Shown in pieces: positions 33,314-45,063 of a stretch of 64,000 bases of DNA (its first letter is position 1; each line of letters begins with the position of its first letter). The translations under genes were made by a program, and so were the position numbers. Source of the stretch: Crambe crambe (lineage: Eukaryota; Porifera; Demospongiae; Poecilosclerida; Crambeidae); NCBI GenBank assembly GCA_963924555.1, contig OZ004585.1, forward strand, positions 5,655,488-5,719,487. The letters are read 5' to 3'. The notes below the pieces were generated by a model. It ran no database searches. It worked only from the letters and a program-made list of their open reading frames with translations, and was not told where the DNA came from.

Positions 33314-34359
33314 TCAGAGAGTGCGGTAGCACTGTCTATGTAGGGATGCCGCACTCGCCGCTTATAGACTAATACAAAAGTGAAATTTAGTTCCCCCACT
33401 GAGACCTAACAATAGCTACTATGAATGATTATCCAGCCTACTAGAGCCTACTACAATGTACAGACCAAGTTTCAGGACCGGGGAGCTTACCGTTTCAGAA
33501 ATACGGCAAGCAGGTAAACCGCTAAATTCTTCTTCTATAATATTCTTCTTATTATTATTCTTTTTAGACAACCATATCTCTCGAACCACTCAAGCTACAG
33601 CTATGATTTCTGGCTCCAAATTCTACCAACTACGATCTTTTCTACTCGTTGATCCTCGAAAGAGTCAATGAAAAAGGAGACACTACGGAGCACAGCACTC
33701 GACTAATTCAATTAGGAAGCCATCTTTTCTATAATACGCATGCGCATGTATTTGATATCCAATTATTCGAAATTATAATATTACTCAGCTAGCTCTAGAC
33801 ATGGATAATTTAGTATAGATTATCTATGCTCTAGATAATGATGATAGACTACTGTATTGACTCAGGGATTTAGATTCACCACGGTAGACTCTATTTCAGC
33901 ATCTTTGACCTCCAAGTATAGCTCAACAATAACAACACCTTGATTCGTTAATAATCATTGGGCTGGTATGCTATTGGAGAACTATTCTTCTTTCATCTGT
34001 CCCTGCATACACATAGAAGAATGAACTCTATACATAGCTAAAACCATAAAAGAGAGGGGAAAAAGACCAGGAACAAGTAAGGGAAAAGCATTTCGTGAAA
34101 TGAAAAAAGATGTAGGGATGACCACTCCTCAAAAAAGTAAGGAAATAAGAAGGATGGAATCTTTTTTCTGTATATCCAGCCAACAATCCCTACATATATG
34201 TCGGGTATAGCTTCAGATTATAGTGTAGTAATGTACGTATATGTAGGGATTGTTGGCTGGATATACAGAACAAAGATTCCATCCTTCTTGTTTCCTTACT
34301 TTTTTTTAGCAGTGGTCATCCCTACATCTTTTTTTCATTTCACAAAATGCTTTTTCCCT
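33314..34359 (+). mobile_element. MITE family 1, composite copy
   Basis: Left hairpin 33314-33348, palindromic right end 34080-34359. Lies in the intron after death-domain exon A. Confidence 0.75.
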
Positions 34360-35192
34360 TACTTGTTATTATTCTTCTTATTATTATTCTTCTTAGACAA
34401 CCATATCTCTCGAACCACTCAAGCTACAGCTATGATTTCTGGATAAATCCACTCCAAATTCTACCAACTACAATCGTTTCTACTTGTTGATCCTCGAAAG
34501 AGTCAATGAAAAAGGAGACACTATGGAGCACAGCACTTGACTAATTCAATTAGTAGCCATCTTCGCATGTATTTGATATCCAATTATTCGAAATTGTAAT
34601 ATTACTCAGCTGTCTCTTAGCTAGCTAGCTAGCTCTAGATAATGATGATAGACTACTGTATCAACTCGGGGATTTAGATTCACCAATCCATCTACCGGTG
34701 GACTCTATTTCAGCATCTTCGACCTCCAAGTATAGCTCAACAATAACATAACACCTTGACTCTTTGATAATGATTGGGCTGGTATTCTATTGGAGAACTA
34801 TTCTTCTTTCATCTGCCCCTGCATACACATAGAAGAATGAACTCTATACATAGCTAAAACCTTAAAAGAGAGGAAAAACGACCAGGAACAAGTAAGGGAA
34901 AAAGCATTTCATGAAATGAAAAAAGATGTAGGGATGACCACTGCTCAAAAAAGTAAGGAAACAAAAAGGATGGAAGTGCAATCAATCTTTGTTCTGTATA
35001 TCCAGCCAACAATCCCTACATATATGTCGGGTAGCTTCAGATTATAGTGTAGTAATGTATGTATATGTAGGGATTGTTGGCTGGATATACAGAACAAAGA
35101 TTGATCCCATTCCCATCCTTCTTGTTTCCTTACATTTTTGAGCAGTGATCATCCCTACATCTTTTTTTCATTTCATGAAATGCTTTTTCCCT
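34360..35192 (+). mobile_element. MITE family 1, tandem copy without left end
   Basis: Starts at an interior TTATTATTCTTCTTAGACAA block that also occurs at 33545, and ends with its own palindrome (34895-35192). The head-to-tail junction at a shared microsatellite-like block suggests unequal exchange. Confidence 0.7.
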
Positions 35193-35620
35193 TACTTGTT
35201 TTAATAATGGAAACAGCTCTACTTCACACAGTTACAAGCACAGAGTTCAGTGCATGACCAGTTAGCTTTTTTGCAGCCACATCTAGCACCATAACCTTTC
35301 TTACTCTTACAGCCATTACAGCTTTGCTTGCAATAGGTAGAGTTGTCCAAACAGGAATCCAAGACAAGATTTCATTATCCCAATTCCAGCCCCCCCCCCC
35401 CCCCCAACCCTCTGGACTAGGCCTTTGTCAGTTCACTAGTTGAATAGGGACTGACTACTGAATAGGAACTGGCATATTATGTTGTTGTTGTTGTTGTTAT
35501 TTTTTTGCTTCCCTATTATTAATTCCAGCTTTATAAAGTAATTATTCTTTTTTTACTGACCTATTATTCTTTAATTATGCTCATACCTGATGTCATAGTA
35601 TTGAAAGACTACATATTAAT
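35193..35620. other. No gene seen; poly-C run
   Basis: Contains C-run 35390-35405 and a GTT repeat near 35482. A short Cys/Lys-rich minus frame near 35220-35350 is not convincing. Confidence 0.4.
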
Positions 35621-36410
35621 GAAAGGGAAAAAAATATGCTAAATAAAAAGGCCATGTAGGGTTAGTCTGCACTTTTACCTATAGTAGATCTGTGAACAGA
35701 CATCAAAATTATGCTGCCTTCAATAATAATCCCTACATCACTGCCTCCCACTAAGCTGATTTAATTGTTCATGTCAGTGTAAAAGTTTTGCTTAGTTTAG
35801 GCAGTGATGTAGGGATTATTATTGAAGGCAGCATAATTTTGATGTTTGTTCACATAGCTGCTATAGGTAAAAGTACAGACTAACCCTACATAGCCTTTTT
35901 ATTTAGCATAATTTTTTCCTTTCACTAGTTTGTTTACTTTTTATGTTATTTAGAGCTAGGTACTCATTGGCACACAAGTACGTGACAGACGCTCGCGCGT
36001 GACTAATGACATCATTAATTTCAAAATGGCTGACTGTTGAAAAGTCGTTCGATTTTGGAGGAGAACTGTGTCGATAATGATGGTAAAAGCACATTGTGTG
36101 ATTATAACTGAACAAGTTGATATGAATTTGATTGTCGTAAGTGAAAGGATCATGGAATTACAGCCTGGCAAGAAGATGAATCTGATGATGAACGAATCAT
36201 AAAAATTTTAGATTTAGACGGCGGCTGGTGTCGATTGTTGACACTGTTCTGGAGGAGTTTGAATGGACATATCATCTTCTGCATTATTTTCCAGATGTAA
36301 GAATTTAGTTGAACATGTAGCAAGAATAGAAGAGATACAGAGAGTCCAGTTTGTAATGAGAGAAGCCACGCCCATTCCATACTAACCGTGCTATGTACCA
36401 CACTCTCTGA
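35621..36410 (-). mobile_element. MITE family 3, composite copy
   Basis: Right-end palindrome 35621-35925 (ATGCTAAATAAAAAGGCC, then ATGTAGGGTTAGTCTG). Degraded left hairpin ending CACTCTCTGA at 36410. Sister of 11334-12139. Confidence 0.7.
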
Positions 36411-36559
36411 TAGCTATTTGCAATCACAAGCAGACAAGTTAGGTTAGGTAAATACATTAAAGATCAACCATAGAGTTCACTTTCGATAGCCTATTATGCC
36501 AGCATTATGCTTCCTGCTTTGATAGATCAATTATTCCCCAAAACTATGCTGACAGAATG

Positions 36560-36675
36560 TGCCAGTCCCTACTCTTGAATCCTTCTGTTATCCTCTACTT
36601 ACTGTTGTACTTCATGATTGGGTGTGGGTGTGGTTTGTAGTCCATGTACTTGTCATGTTAGACCATTTATTCAGT
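36560..36675 (+). repeat. Continuation of duplicated host segment A
   Basis: CTTGAATCCTTCTGTTAT, CTTCATGATTGGG and GTCCATGTACTTGTCATG match 45748-45840, downstream of death-domain exon B. So 33314-36410 is inserted sequence within copy A. Confidence 0.7.
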
Positions 36676-36727
36676 AGTAAGCAGGAATGTGCAAAGTGGG
36701 AAACCTTACAGGATAACTTGAAAGTAA

Positions 36728-37370
36728 TGGTAGCTCTCTCTATGTAGGGATGACATGGACACTGGCACATGCCACATATAGGCTAGTGAAATTCTAATTC
36801 TCCCACTTAGACTTCATGAAAGCTATTGTGAATGATTATCCAGCCTACTACGAAGTTCAGGACCAGAGACCTTACTGTTTCGCAAGCAGATAAGTCGCTC
36901 TTCTCTATTATTATTATTGTTTTTCTTAGACAGCCATACACAAGCTACAGCAAGTACTTCTGGATAAATCCACTCCAAATTCTATTAGCTACGATATTTT
37001 CTACTTGTTGATCCTCTAAAGAGTCGAAAAAAAAAGAGCACTAACCTAATTATCGGAAGCCATATTTTTGATTACATAATACACATGCGCATGTATTTGA
37101 TATCCAATTATTCCAAATTAGTCAGCTCTACCTCTAGCTCTATGTGTGTGTTAGATTATAGACTACTCTATCAATTGGGGTAGTTTATACTAATCAATCC
37201 ATCTACTGGTAGACATCCAAGTATAGCTCGGGTATTTTAGATTCACCAATCCATCTACTGGTAGATTCATAGACCTCCAAGTATAGCTCAACACTTCAAG
37301 CCTTAACTCAGCTGATAAATAATCATTGGGCTGCTTAAGTTATTACTATGCTATTGGAGAACTATATACA
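36728..37370 (+). mobile_element. MITE family 1, degraded copy
   Basis: Half of the left hairpin plus CTCTATGTAGGGATGACATGG. The interior matches 3560-4180 with many changes; the palindrome is lost. Confidence 0.55.
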
Positions 37371-37477
37371 TACTCAAGAAACTTGAGCTCATGCATTTAT
37401 GTGCACTAGCAAGTACCCGCAGAAACTCTGCGTATGCCTGTGCCTGCCAAAACTCTACACACAAATGTGTGTGTGTC

Positions 37478-37640
37478 CACTCACTGGCAATGCAATCTGG
37501 GCTTGTAATCAGGAGACCATGAGATCAAGTCCTACTGTGAACGGTACAAAGTAAAGGACCTTCTTCTCAGCTGTGGTTCAGGTGGGAGACTTCAGGTGCC
37601 CACACCACTTACTTGAGAAGAGATAGTCAGTTTGAGACAT
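37478..37640 (+). ncRNA. Possible tRNA-derived SINE
   Basis: CACTGGCAATGCAATCTGGG looks like an A-box region, TTGTAA sits where an anticodon loop would (TGT, Thr-like), and GATCAAGTCCT resembles a B box (GWTCRANNC). A non-tRNA tail follows. No second copy in the window to define the ends. Confidence 0.35.
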
Positions 37641-37949
37641 TACTGGTGTGATCAATTGTTTATAGCTGACCATGATGAAGGTTCTGACTATATGTACCAC
37701 AACCTGCAGTGGTTTTTAATAGAGGGTTCTGAACAATAATTATAGTGCAAGTGTTTGCATAGGATTGATTTTCTCACATGCAACATAGCTAGCTACTCCA
37801 TCCATTTCTCAACAGGAGTAAATCCTTTTTGTGATCGATTCCTAGTTGTCCCAAATTTTCATTTTAACCAGTAAACGGTTCTTTGAGTGCAGAGGGATAA
37901 TCAGTAAGAGGTAGTAGACTGATTTTTCCATTGTGACAGCAGTTGAGAG
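37641..37949. other. No gene seen
   Basis: Unassigned. Confidence 0.4.
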
Positions 37950-38300
37950 CTTCACTTGCAAACCTCAAACTTGACAATGTTGGCAAATTGAAGACATGGG
38001 CCCAAGGTAGATGCTGCTTGTTTCATTAGCAGCTCACCTTTGTCTTTGTTCTTCCCTGTTAGTATACTCCTAATACTCTCTCTCTCACTGGCGGACATTT
38101 CTTCCCTTCTTCTACTCTCCTTCACTCTGTGCCTCTCTCTTTCTCTTGCTCTTTCATCTTCTGTCAAGTGTGTTCTTCAGTTTCTCTGCCTCTCTCTCCC
38201 TTGCTCTTTCATCTTCGGTGAAACACGCTCTCCAACTTCTCTGCCTCTCTCTCTCCCTTGCTTTTCCATGTTATCTGAATTTCACCTCTCCTTGCTGTAA
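37950..38300 (-). CDS. Arg/Glu-rich open segment, function unknown
   Basis: The minus frame from about 38290 has repeated FTEDERARERE units and then EESRRREEM-like coil, SIRSILTGKNKDKGELLMKQA and a stop near 37952. Strongly charged, probably helical. The repeat resembles low-complexity coils next to transposon genes. It could be a host exon or the product of a (CTCTCT)-biased stretch; I do not assign a function. Confidence 0.3.
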
Positions 38301-38563
38301 GCTGAATTTCGTGCCATTATATATAAATCTGAGCATGCGCAGTCATGTCTAAGTATGTGCACATTTGTCACAAGCCCACCTCTCTTCTTGCTGCTCTCTG
38401 GGAGTTAAATTTATCCCTCTCATGGCTGAAATTCTAGGCGGCTATCACCTGATCCACCAAGCACCTTTTTGGGCATGTTGCCATTGCTCTTTGGCAAGTT
38501 TATGACTGCATCATCAGCCGACCCTGCCCCCTGAACTCGTCTTTTGTAGTCAGTCTTTTTTTT
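38301..38563. other. No gene seen
   Basis: Unassigned. Confidence 0.4.
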
Positions 38564-38682
38564 TTGTTTTGCTGCTGTTTTGTTATTGTTGTTTTGTTTT
38601 GGTTTTCTTTTGGTTGTTGTTCTCTTGTTGTTGTTTTTTTGTTTTTTGTTGTTTTTTTTGTTTTTTGTTTTTTCTTTTGTTT

Positions 38683-38745
<63 letters not shown>
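38560..38745. repeat. GT-rich low-complexity tract and (TC)n
   Basis: A TTTTGTT-type tract leads into about 27 TC units (38688-38744). The long Leu/Ser ORFs here are artefacts of this. Confidence 0.95.
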
Positions 38746-38747
<2 letters not shown>

Positions 38748-38837
38748 TTTCATCTTTTCACAATCATTAGAATTCAGTCAAAAAAGCACATCTGATCTGC
38801 AATACCATTTAAATATCCTTTAAAAATCAAATGTTCG

Positions 38838-38920
38838 TAGCGTTGCCGTTGTAGTCATGTGGTAGCGTATCAGCTTGTGAAGCATAATAACATCGGATTT
38901 AGCCCCATCTCAATCAGGTG
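38838..38920 (+). ncRNA. tRNA-like sequence (SINE head or pseudo-tRNA)
   Basis: GTAGTCATGTGGTAGCG resembles an A box; CTTGTGAAG could be an anticodon loop (GTG, His-like); GGATTTAGCCCC weakly resembles a B box. The acceptor stem does not close well, and a T run follows at 38921. Not a functional tRNA by inspection. Confidence 0.25.
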
Positions 38921-39049
38921 TTTTTTTTCCTTTCTCAATTTTAACCATGATACATTACCATGATGTGTTGCGTATACACTGACAAGCACATTAATCCAGA
39001 GTCCTAGCCCATTAAATACTTCATGTGCTACATATTGAATACCTTAAAA

Positions 39050-39283
39050 TACTGTCACCTTTGTCCTTGCTCTATGTTGGAAGTCATTTCATATCTTGGT
39101 CCATTTTCCCTGTTTGTGGATATGTCATGCATAGCTATGTCCAGTCCTATTCCTGCTCCCTCCATGGGTATGTGACTAATGGTTACAACCTTTTCCCGAT
39201 TTTTGCTGAGGATTTCAAAGGGCCCGGTATTGTAAATGAAGTACTGTCTGTGTCAGTGTTCAAGTTTTTTTTACCTCGCAAAT
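39050..39283 (+). repeat. Duplicated host segment, copy B (left part)
   Basis: Matches 32095-32605 up to CCTCGCAAAT, where the BEL element begins; the match resumes at 45240 with CAAATAATTATGTGCAGC. Confidence 0.75.
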
Positions 39284-39469
39284 TGACAGTGTGTCTTCTC
39301 CCGATAGCCAAGGATTAAGTTAGAATACTACGCTGTACTACACTGCACTGAACTTTCAAATTTTTAATTAAAGAACTAATTGAGCATGCGCAGAATCACG
39401 AATAGTGTAAGAGTGGATGATTGCACAAACAATAACCATGATAGGTAGTCTGTATACATGACATGAACA
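39284..39469 (-). repeat. 3' LTR of BEL element
   Basis: Begins TGACAGTGTGTC and ends CATGAACA as written on plus. It includes a 10-bp stretch (GCTGTACTAC region) absent from the other LTR. Confidence 0.85.
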
Positions 39470-39597
39470 TTACCGCCGGCCAAAGACTAAGTCTTTCACA
39501 ACCACAAGATGATCATTAATGATACAAACAATAAAGAGTGAAATAGTAAACAGGGTGGGGGAACGAGAAAGTGTTAATGAACAGTTACATATGTAAG

Positions 39598-40904
39598 TCA
39601 TTCAGAGGCCACTGTAGGTAATAGTACAACTTTTGCCACAGGTCTTCGATATGTGCTGGTGGCAATAACGACCCATACCAGTCCATCCTTTCCAGCGTGA
39701 GCTGTTACCACTCTCGCCAGGGGCCAGTTTGCTGGAATCACATTATCTTCCCGGAGAATAACAATGTCGCCAACTTGCAAGTTTATTGAGGGATTGTGCC
39801 ATTTGTAAGTCCGTCTGAAACTGTCCAAGTAATCTGCTGACCAGCGTTGCCAGAGGTGCCGAACGAGAGCTTGGCACAAGTGCCATCGAGAGAGGATTGA
39901 GGTAGAACGATATGCAAGGGCTGGATCCGGTAGTGCTTCGAGAGGTCTTCCTATGAGGAAAGACCAGGTGTCAATGCTTCTATCCCGTCGTCAGTGAGAG
40001 GGAGAGCAACAAGAGGCCGACTATTGAGGCAAGCCTCGGTTTGTGTGAGTACTGTCGTTAGCTCTTCGAAAGTTAGTTTCACATTGCCAACAACTTGGTG
40101 TAGATGGGATTTGAAGCTTTTCACAGCTGCTTCCCACAGTCCACCAAAGTGTGGTGCATGTTGCGGGATGAATTGCCATTGTATGTTCTGAACAGAGCAA
40201 AATGTGGAGATCTCGCCTTGTGCTTTCTGAGATTCGAGAAGTTTAATGAGCTTTTTGATTTCACCAGCAGCACCAACAAAATTTGTGCCGTGATCGCTCC
40301 ACAGAAGTGTAGGCTTTCCTCTTCGAGAGATGAATCGTCGCAGGCATGCAATGAATGCATCCATGCTTAGATCCGATACAAGTTCTAAGTGTACAGCTCG
40401 GACAGATAATGAAACAAATACGCACACATACGACTTGACAATGACTGGCTTGCGTGTAGACCCTAGCTTTAGTTGTAGTGGTCCGGCATAATCTACACCA
40501 ACTCTGTTGAAAACCAGATCCGGTGTGACCCGTTCCTTGGGAAGCTGTCCCATCTTCTGACTTTGCGGCCTGGCAGCAACACGTCGACATGTCACGCATG
40601 CACGAGTAACAGACCGAATAATCTTGTATCCATCTAGTATGTGGAAACGACGGTTCAATGAGCACGAGAGAAGGGTAGGACCGGCATGAAGCAACCGGAG
40701 GTGTTCAGACCGGATGATAAGGCAAACGACAGTATGACTCCCATGGAGAATGACAGGATGCTGAGTGGAATAGGCTCTGTTCAAATTCTGCTCACGGCCA
40801 CCAACACGGATGAGATCATCAACATCTATATAGGGGTGAAGTGGAATCAACGGGCTTGATTTGTGTAGTTGACGGTCCTCCTTGAGTTCAATTATCTCCT
40901 TCAT
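39598..40904 (-). pseudogene. BEL integrase with C-terminal DUF5641-like domain
   Basis: Frame 40904-39951: zinc-binding region ending TRACVTCRR, then DDE core with VDYAGP (Asp 1), LLWSDHGTNFVG (Asp 2) and FGGLWEAAVKSF (Glu), all present. It ends at ALTPG, then a stop or frameshift near 39950. 39879-39598 continues with LWQRWSADYL, LQVGDIVILRED and NWPLARV, the DUF5641-type tail of BEL integrases. Only the frame break separates the two. Catalytic residues are intact. Confidence 0.85.
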
Positions 40905-42707
40905 GAAGTGCTGTCATTGAACAACAGCCAGCCAGTCAGTAGGCCTCTGCTTCTTGCAATTCCAGAACACTCAAGTGTAGTTCAGAATTTGTATGTTACT
41001 TCCTTGCCTTAGCACGACAATTTTTGACAAATCGCAAGATCCAAGTGGTCACTCGTTTCAAGCGAGAGAAACTGGAGAATCGATTGAGTGGGATGAGAGG
41101 CTCCATTGGCTGTATCATTGTGACCAGGGAGATTGCTTTCTCTTCCTCGGGAATGGATATTGATTTTGGAATTTGAGATTGATCAGGCCAATGTGATGAG
41201 GGGAGCTTCAACCAATCAGGGCCTTCCCACCACAGGTCGTGGTCAAACAGCTCAGAGGGAAATAGACCTCTGGAAGCACAATCTGCCGGGTTTTGCAAAC
41301 CACTCACATGATGCCAGCATTCAGGTCCAAGTAACTCCACAATGTTGGAGACCCTGTTGCCAACATAGGTCTTGAAACGCTTTGGACTTCCTACAAGCCA
41401 GTGTAACACAATGGTGCTGTCAGTCCATGCATAGGACCGCTCCAAAGGTATATTGAGAACAAGTCGGACATGATGTAGGAGCTGAGCGAGAAGTTGAGCT
41501 CCACATAGCTTCAGACGAGGGATAGTGAGTCTTTTGATAGGCGCGACCTTGATCTTTGACATAACAAGTGCAACTTGTGTGCTGCCATCAGAACATTCCA
41601 TTCGGAGGTAGACAACAGCAGAGTATGCCTGCTCCGAGGCATCTGAGAAGCCATGAAGCTCCATAGAATCAACAGATGACTTCTTGTCATGGTAACAGCG
41701 AGATATGTACTTCGTTGAGAGTAGACCAAGCTCTGACCGCCACTTCAGCCAAGATTCACGCACAGATGCTGGCACTTCATCGTCCCAGTTCACTTTCATC
41801 TCCCATAGTTTCTGGAAGAGAATTTTCATCTTTATGGTGCAGGGGGAAAACCAACCCAAGACATCAAAGGTTTTTGCGATATCTGAGACCAGAAAACGCT
41901 TGGTGATGTTGTCAACATGAGGGAGCTCTGCAATTTTGAGATGAAAGTGATCCATCACCGTGTTCCATTCGATTCCAAGTGTCTTGGTGTACCCACCATC
42001 ATCAGGCAGCATACAGAGGTGTCGTGGGTCCTTGATTTCGTCTGGTATGAGCTCCATGACAGCAGGGTTGCTACAATTCCACTTACGCAAAATGAAGCCA
42101 CCACGAGCAAATAACTCCTGGAGTTGACACTGTAGGGACATTACTTCCTCAATGGAGTCTGCACCAGTTAGCCCATCGTCCACGTAGAAAGACTCGTCAA
42201 CGGCCTTTGCAGCAGCAGGGAATTCGAGGGAGAAGTCAGCTGCGTTCTGTTTGATAGCCATGTTGGCAGCATATGAAGAAGCAGCGACACCAAATGTGAC
42301 TCGTGTCATGCGATAGTCATGAAGTGGTTCTGATGCATTTCTCTTCCAAACAAATCTGTGAAGATCTTTGTCAGATTTCTCCAAGAGAACCATCCGGTAC
42401 ATGTGACTGACATCTGTGGTAAGGGCAATACGATGCAAACGAAATCGGATCAACACATCCACGAGACAGTGGGACCAACGAGCAACTTGTCATTGAGTGA
42501 GACCCCAGATGAGGAGAGTGCCGATGCATCAAATACAGCACGCACTTTGGTTGTACTGCTCGACTCCTTGTACACAGCTTGCATGGGTAAATAGAAAACT
42601 TCCGAGGTTGGCTTCTCCAGCTCGTCTGCAGGCACCAATTCTGCGTGGTTCTTCTCAAAGTATTCTTCCATCACCAAGTTGAATTCATCGTGCATGCATT
42701 GTAACAT
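40905..42707 (-). pseudogene. BEL reverse transcriptase and RNase H
   Basis: 42707-42450 holds the RT start (FYLPMQAVYKESSSTTKVRA, VRAVFDASA). A frameshift at about 42460 leads into 42462-40996, with ALTTDVSHMYRMV (first catalytic Asp), VTFGVAASSYAAN and the SFYVDDGLTGA box. Next come connection motifs and an RNase H-like region with ELHGFSDASEQAYSAV and AWTDSTIVLHWL. The frame is lost near 40990 before the integrase. Two frameshifts in all. Confidence 0.85.
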
Positions 42708-42826
42708 GTCTCAGTCTTGGGAAGATATGCTTGCTCATAGAGCCAAAACAAAGTCATACACACCTTTGAACCGCAATGATCTCTCCAGAGACTTGTACCT
42801 CCTCACTGCTTGCGAGCGAGATTCCC

Positions 42827-44909
42827 CTAGAGGCCTTGTCTGAGGTTTCTTGGGTAGAGGAATGACGAATCGACCATCACTATCACGGGAGTGGTGATCT
42901 TTGAAATGCTGCACAACAAATCGTTCCTCAGGAGAGAGACTAGAATACTCTGTTGTTCCTCGATCTCCCAGAATTTTCGCAGCAATCCATCGCCAGTGTC
43001 AACAGTGGTGTGGTGTGTGAGGAGTGACAAATAAGAGACATGTGTGCGGGTCTCACCAGCAAGTACCCATCCAAAATCAGTTTCAAATGCTGAAGGAGAG
43101 CCAGGCTTCCCTGACCGCCGGCCCTGACGTACAACTTCAGAGAACACCTCCACACCTAGGAGGATATCAATCTTGCCTGGTTGACCAAAGTCTGGGTCTG
43201 CAAGTGTGAGGTCTGATAGGTGGTTCCATTCAACCTTGAACGGAATGTGCTGACTTGGCAGGTCACAAGTCACTCTGGGCACGATAACAGCACTCACGTT
43301 GATCTCCTTGGAAGAATCCTGCAAAGGAGAAACAACAATGCTAGTGAATGACTGAGTATGAGAGTCATGAGAGATACCAGCAACACCATGTATCTTGGCA
43401 TCTCGACGGGAACGTGTGAGACGTAGAGCTTGTGCCACACGTTCTGACACAAATGAGATGGAGTGACAACGGTTGGCAGATCGACACTGTTTCATGAAAT
43501 GGCCAGGGCGGAGACAGTTGATGCAGAGTTCATTGGATTTCACAGCAGACATCTTCTGCTGGTGTGAAAGTACTTTGAACTGTGGACAAGTGAAGAGAGA
43601 GTGTTTCCCTGTCTTGCACAGACTACAATTGGTGGACGAGAGATTGGAAGTGTTAGTTGCGAATGAGGTGATCTGCCTATTCACTCCTTTCTTTGAACGG
43701 TCATCGATACGTGTCAAGTTCTTCTTCACATCGTTGGCGGATGACTCAGAGGCTTGTGCTCGGAGATTCAAGAAGTCAAGTAACTTTCCATAGTGAGGGT
43801 AACCAGGGACCTCTTGACTAAACTTCTGCCACTCAAAATTGGTGTTAGGATCCAACTTCAATTCTAATATAGAAGTGATAAAGGGGCCAGATGGTTCACA
43901 CTCCATTGCTTTGAGGGCCCGCAAATGCTGCTGGACGGTATTGTGAAGCCTACGAATTTCACGACCAGTCCCTTCCTTGAGCCCAGGTGCGTCAAGAATC
44001 ATGCGAACATGGGACTGGTGGATGAGCCGTGGTCTATTGTATCGTGCCTTCAGGGTCTCAATGGCCTCAGCATAGAACTCACCAGATGTTGATGATCCCT
44101 TTGGCAGAACCATCCTTGAGAGAATTGCGCAGGTAGGCCAACTTTTCCACATCAGATAGAGTAGTTTGGCTGTGTATGGCAATATCGAATTGTTCCCAAA
44201 ATGATATCCAATTGGTAAACTTCCCATCAAACGTGGGTGCTTCCAGCTTAGGCAATCTGACACCTTTGCTGTCTGAGAGTGACGAGGGAGTAGTTCCAGG
44301 TGGGGTAGCAGTTGCAAGCAATTTCTTGATGATCAGGTCACAATCGAAGATCAAATCCTCCAGCATACTCTGGTAAGTGTAAAGATCATCAGAGTCTTCA
44401 ACATCCATAACCAGAATACTAGCAGATAGCTCCTTCAAACTAGTCTTGTGAGCTTGCAGCCGCTCTCCATACTGGCGAATGAGGAAATCATCTGCTGTGG
44501 TAGTTAGAGGTCGGATGGCATCACGTATGGAGGTCACAGCCCTTTCCAATTGTGACTGTTGACGAGAGAGAGCCTTACGCTTGGACGAGTTGACAGAAGA
44601 TGAGCTGGCTGTAACCAGTTGCTTGATACGCATGTTGATTTCATCAATCAAGTCATCATGTTTATCCAGTTCTTTCTGCTCATTATCCAAGGCATCTTCA
44701 TCTTCCTCTTCAATGAGATCTAAAAGTTGGTAATGATGCTGTCTGAACTCTTGATCAAGCTCACCAAGTTTTTTGGCCATGCCTTGTGTGAGGTCAAAGG
44801 TCAAGGCTTCAGCTGCCTTGCCTTCTAAAATAGATAGACGGTTGATGAGTCTAGTTATGGAACTGCGAACCGTGCCTCTTCTCTTTCTGACACCCGAGAC
44901 TGTAGACAT
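42827..44909 (-). pseudogene. BEL Gag and defective protease
   Basis: 44909-44079 encodes a Gag start with coiled coils and the DUF1759-type segment LPKLEAPTFDGKFTNWISFW. The frame shifts into 44317-42827, which has two zinc knuckles (CSLCKTGKHSLFTC and CINCLRPGHFMKQC) and a DUF1758-type protease region (SISFVSERVAQALRL, DILLGVEVFSEVV). Between RSANRC and SISFVSERV the part expected to hold the protease active-site Asp is missing, which points to an internal deletion. It runs to about 42827 before RT. Confidence 0.8.
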
Positions 44910-45043
44910 GATGAGAGCGACAAAATAAACGAGAGACAGGCGGGTGAGAAATGGAACACGTGGTCAACAAGAGGACGACTTCGAGACAACAACCAGCGAG
45001 GGAATCGAGAGAAAACTGATTAGCAATATTAGTTCCCACTATA

Positions 45044-45060
45044 TCCGGCTCGAAGGACCA
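45044..45060 (-). other. tRNA-Tyr primer-binding site of BEL element
   Basis: On the minus strand, three bases after the 5' LTR, TGGTCCTTCGAGCCGGA is the exact complement of the 3' end of metazoan tRNA-Tyr (TCCGGCTCGAAGGA plus CCA). Confidence 0.8.
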
Positions 45061-45063
45061 TTA

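Noticed and set aside
36559-36747. 62-codon ORF as a gene
   Set aside because: It is part of the duplicated non-coding intron segment and is not conserved as a frame in the copy at 45748-45840.
38564-38823. Overlapping Leu/Ser and Phe/Val-rich ORFs
   Set aside because: Produced by a GT-rich tract and (TC)n microsatellite; no real protein signal.
37478-38920. Functional tRNA genes
   Set aside because: Box-like motifs are present, but acceptor and T stems do not pair properly; at best SINE heads or pseudo-tRNAs.
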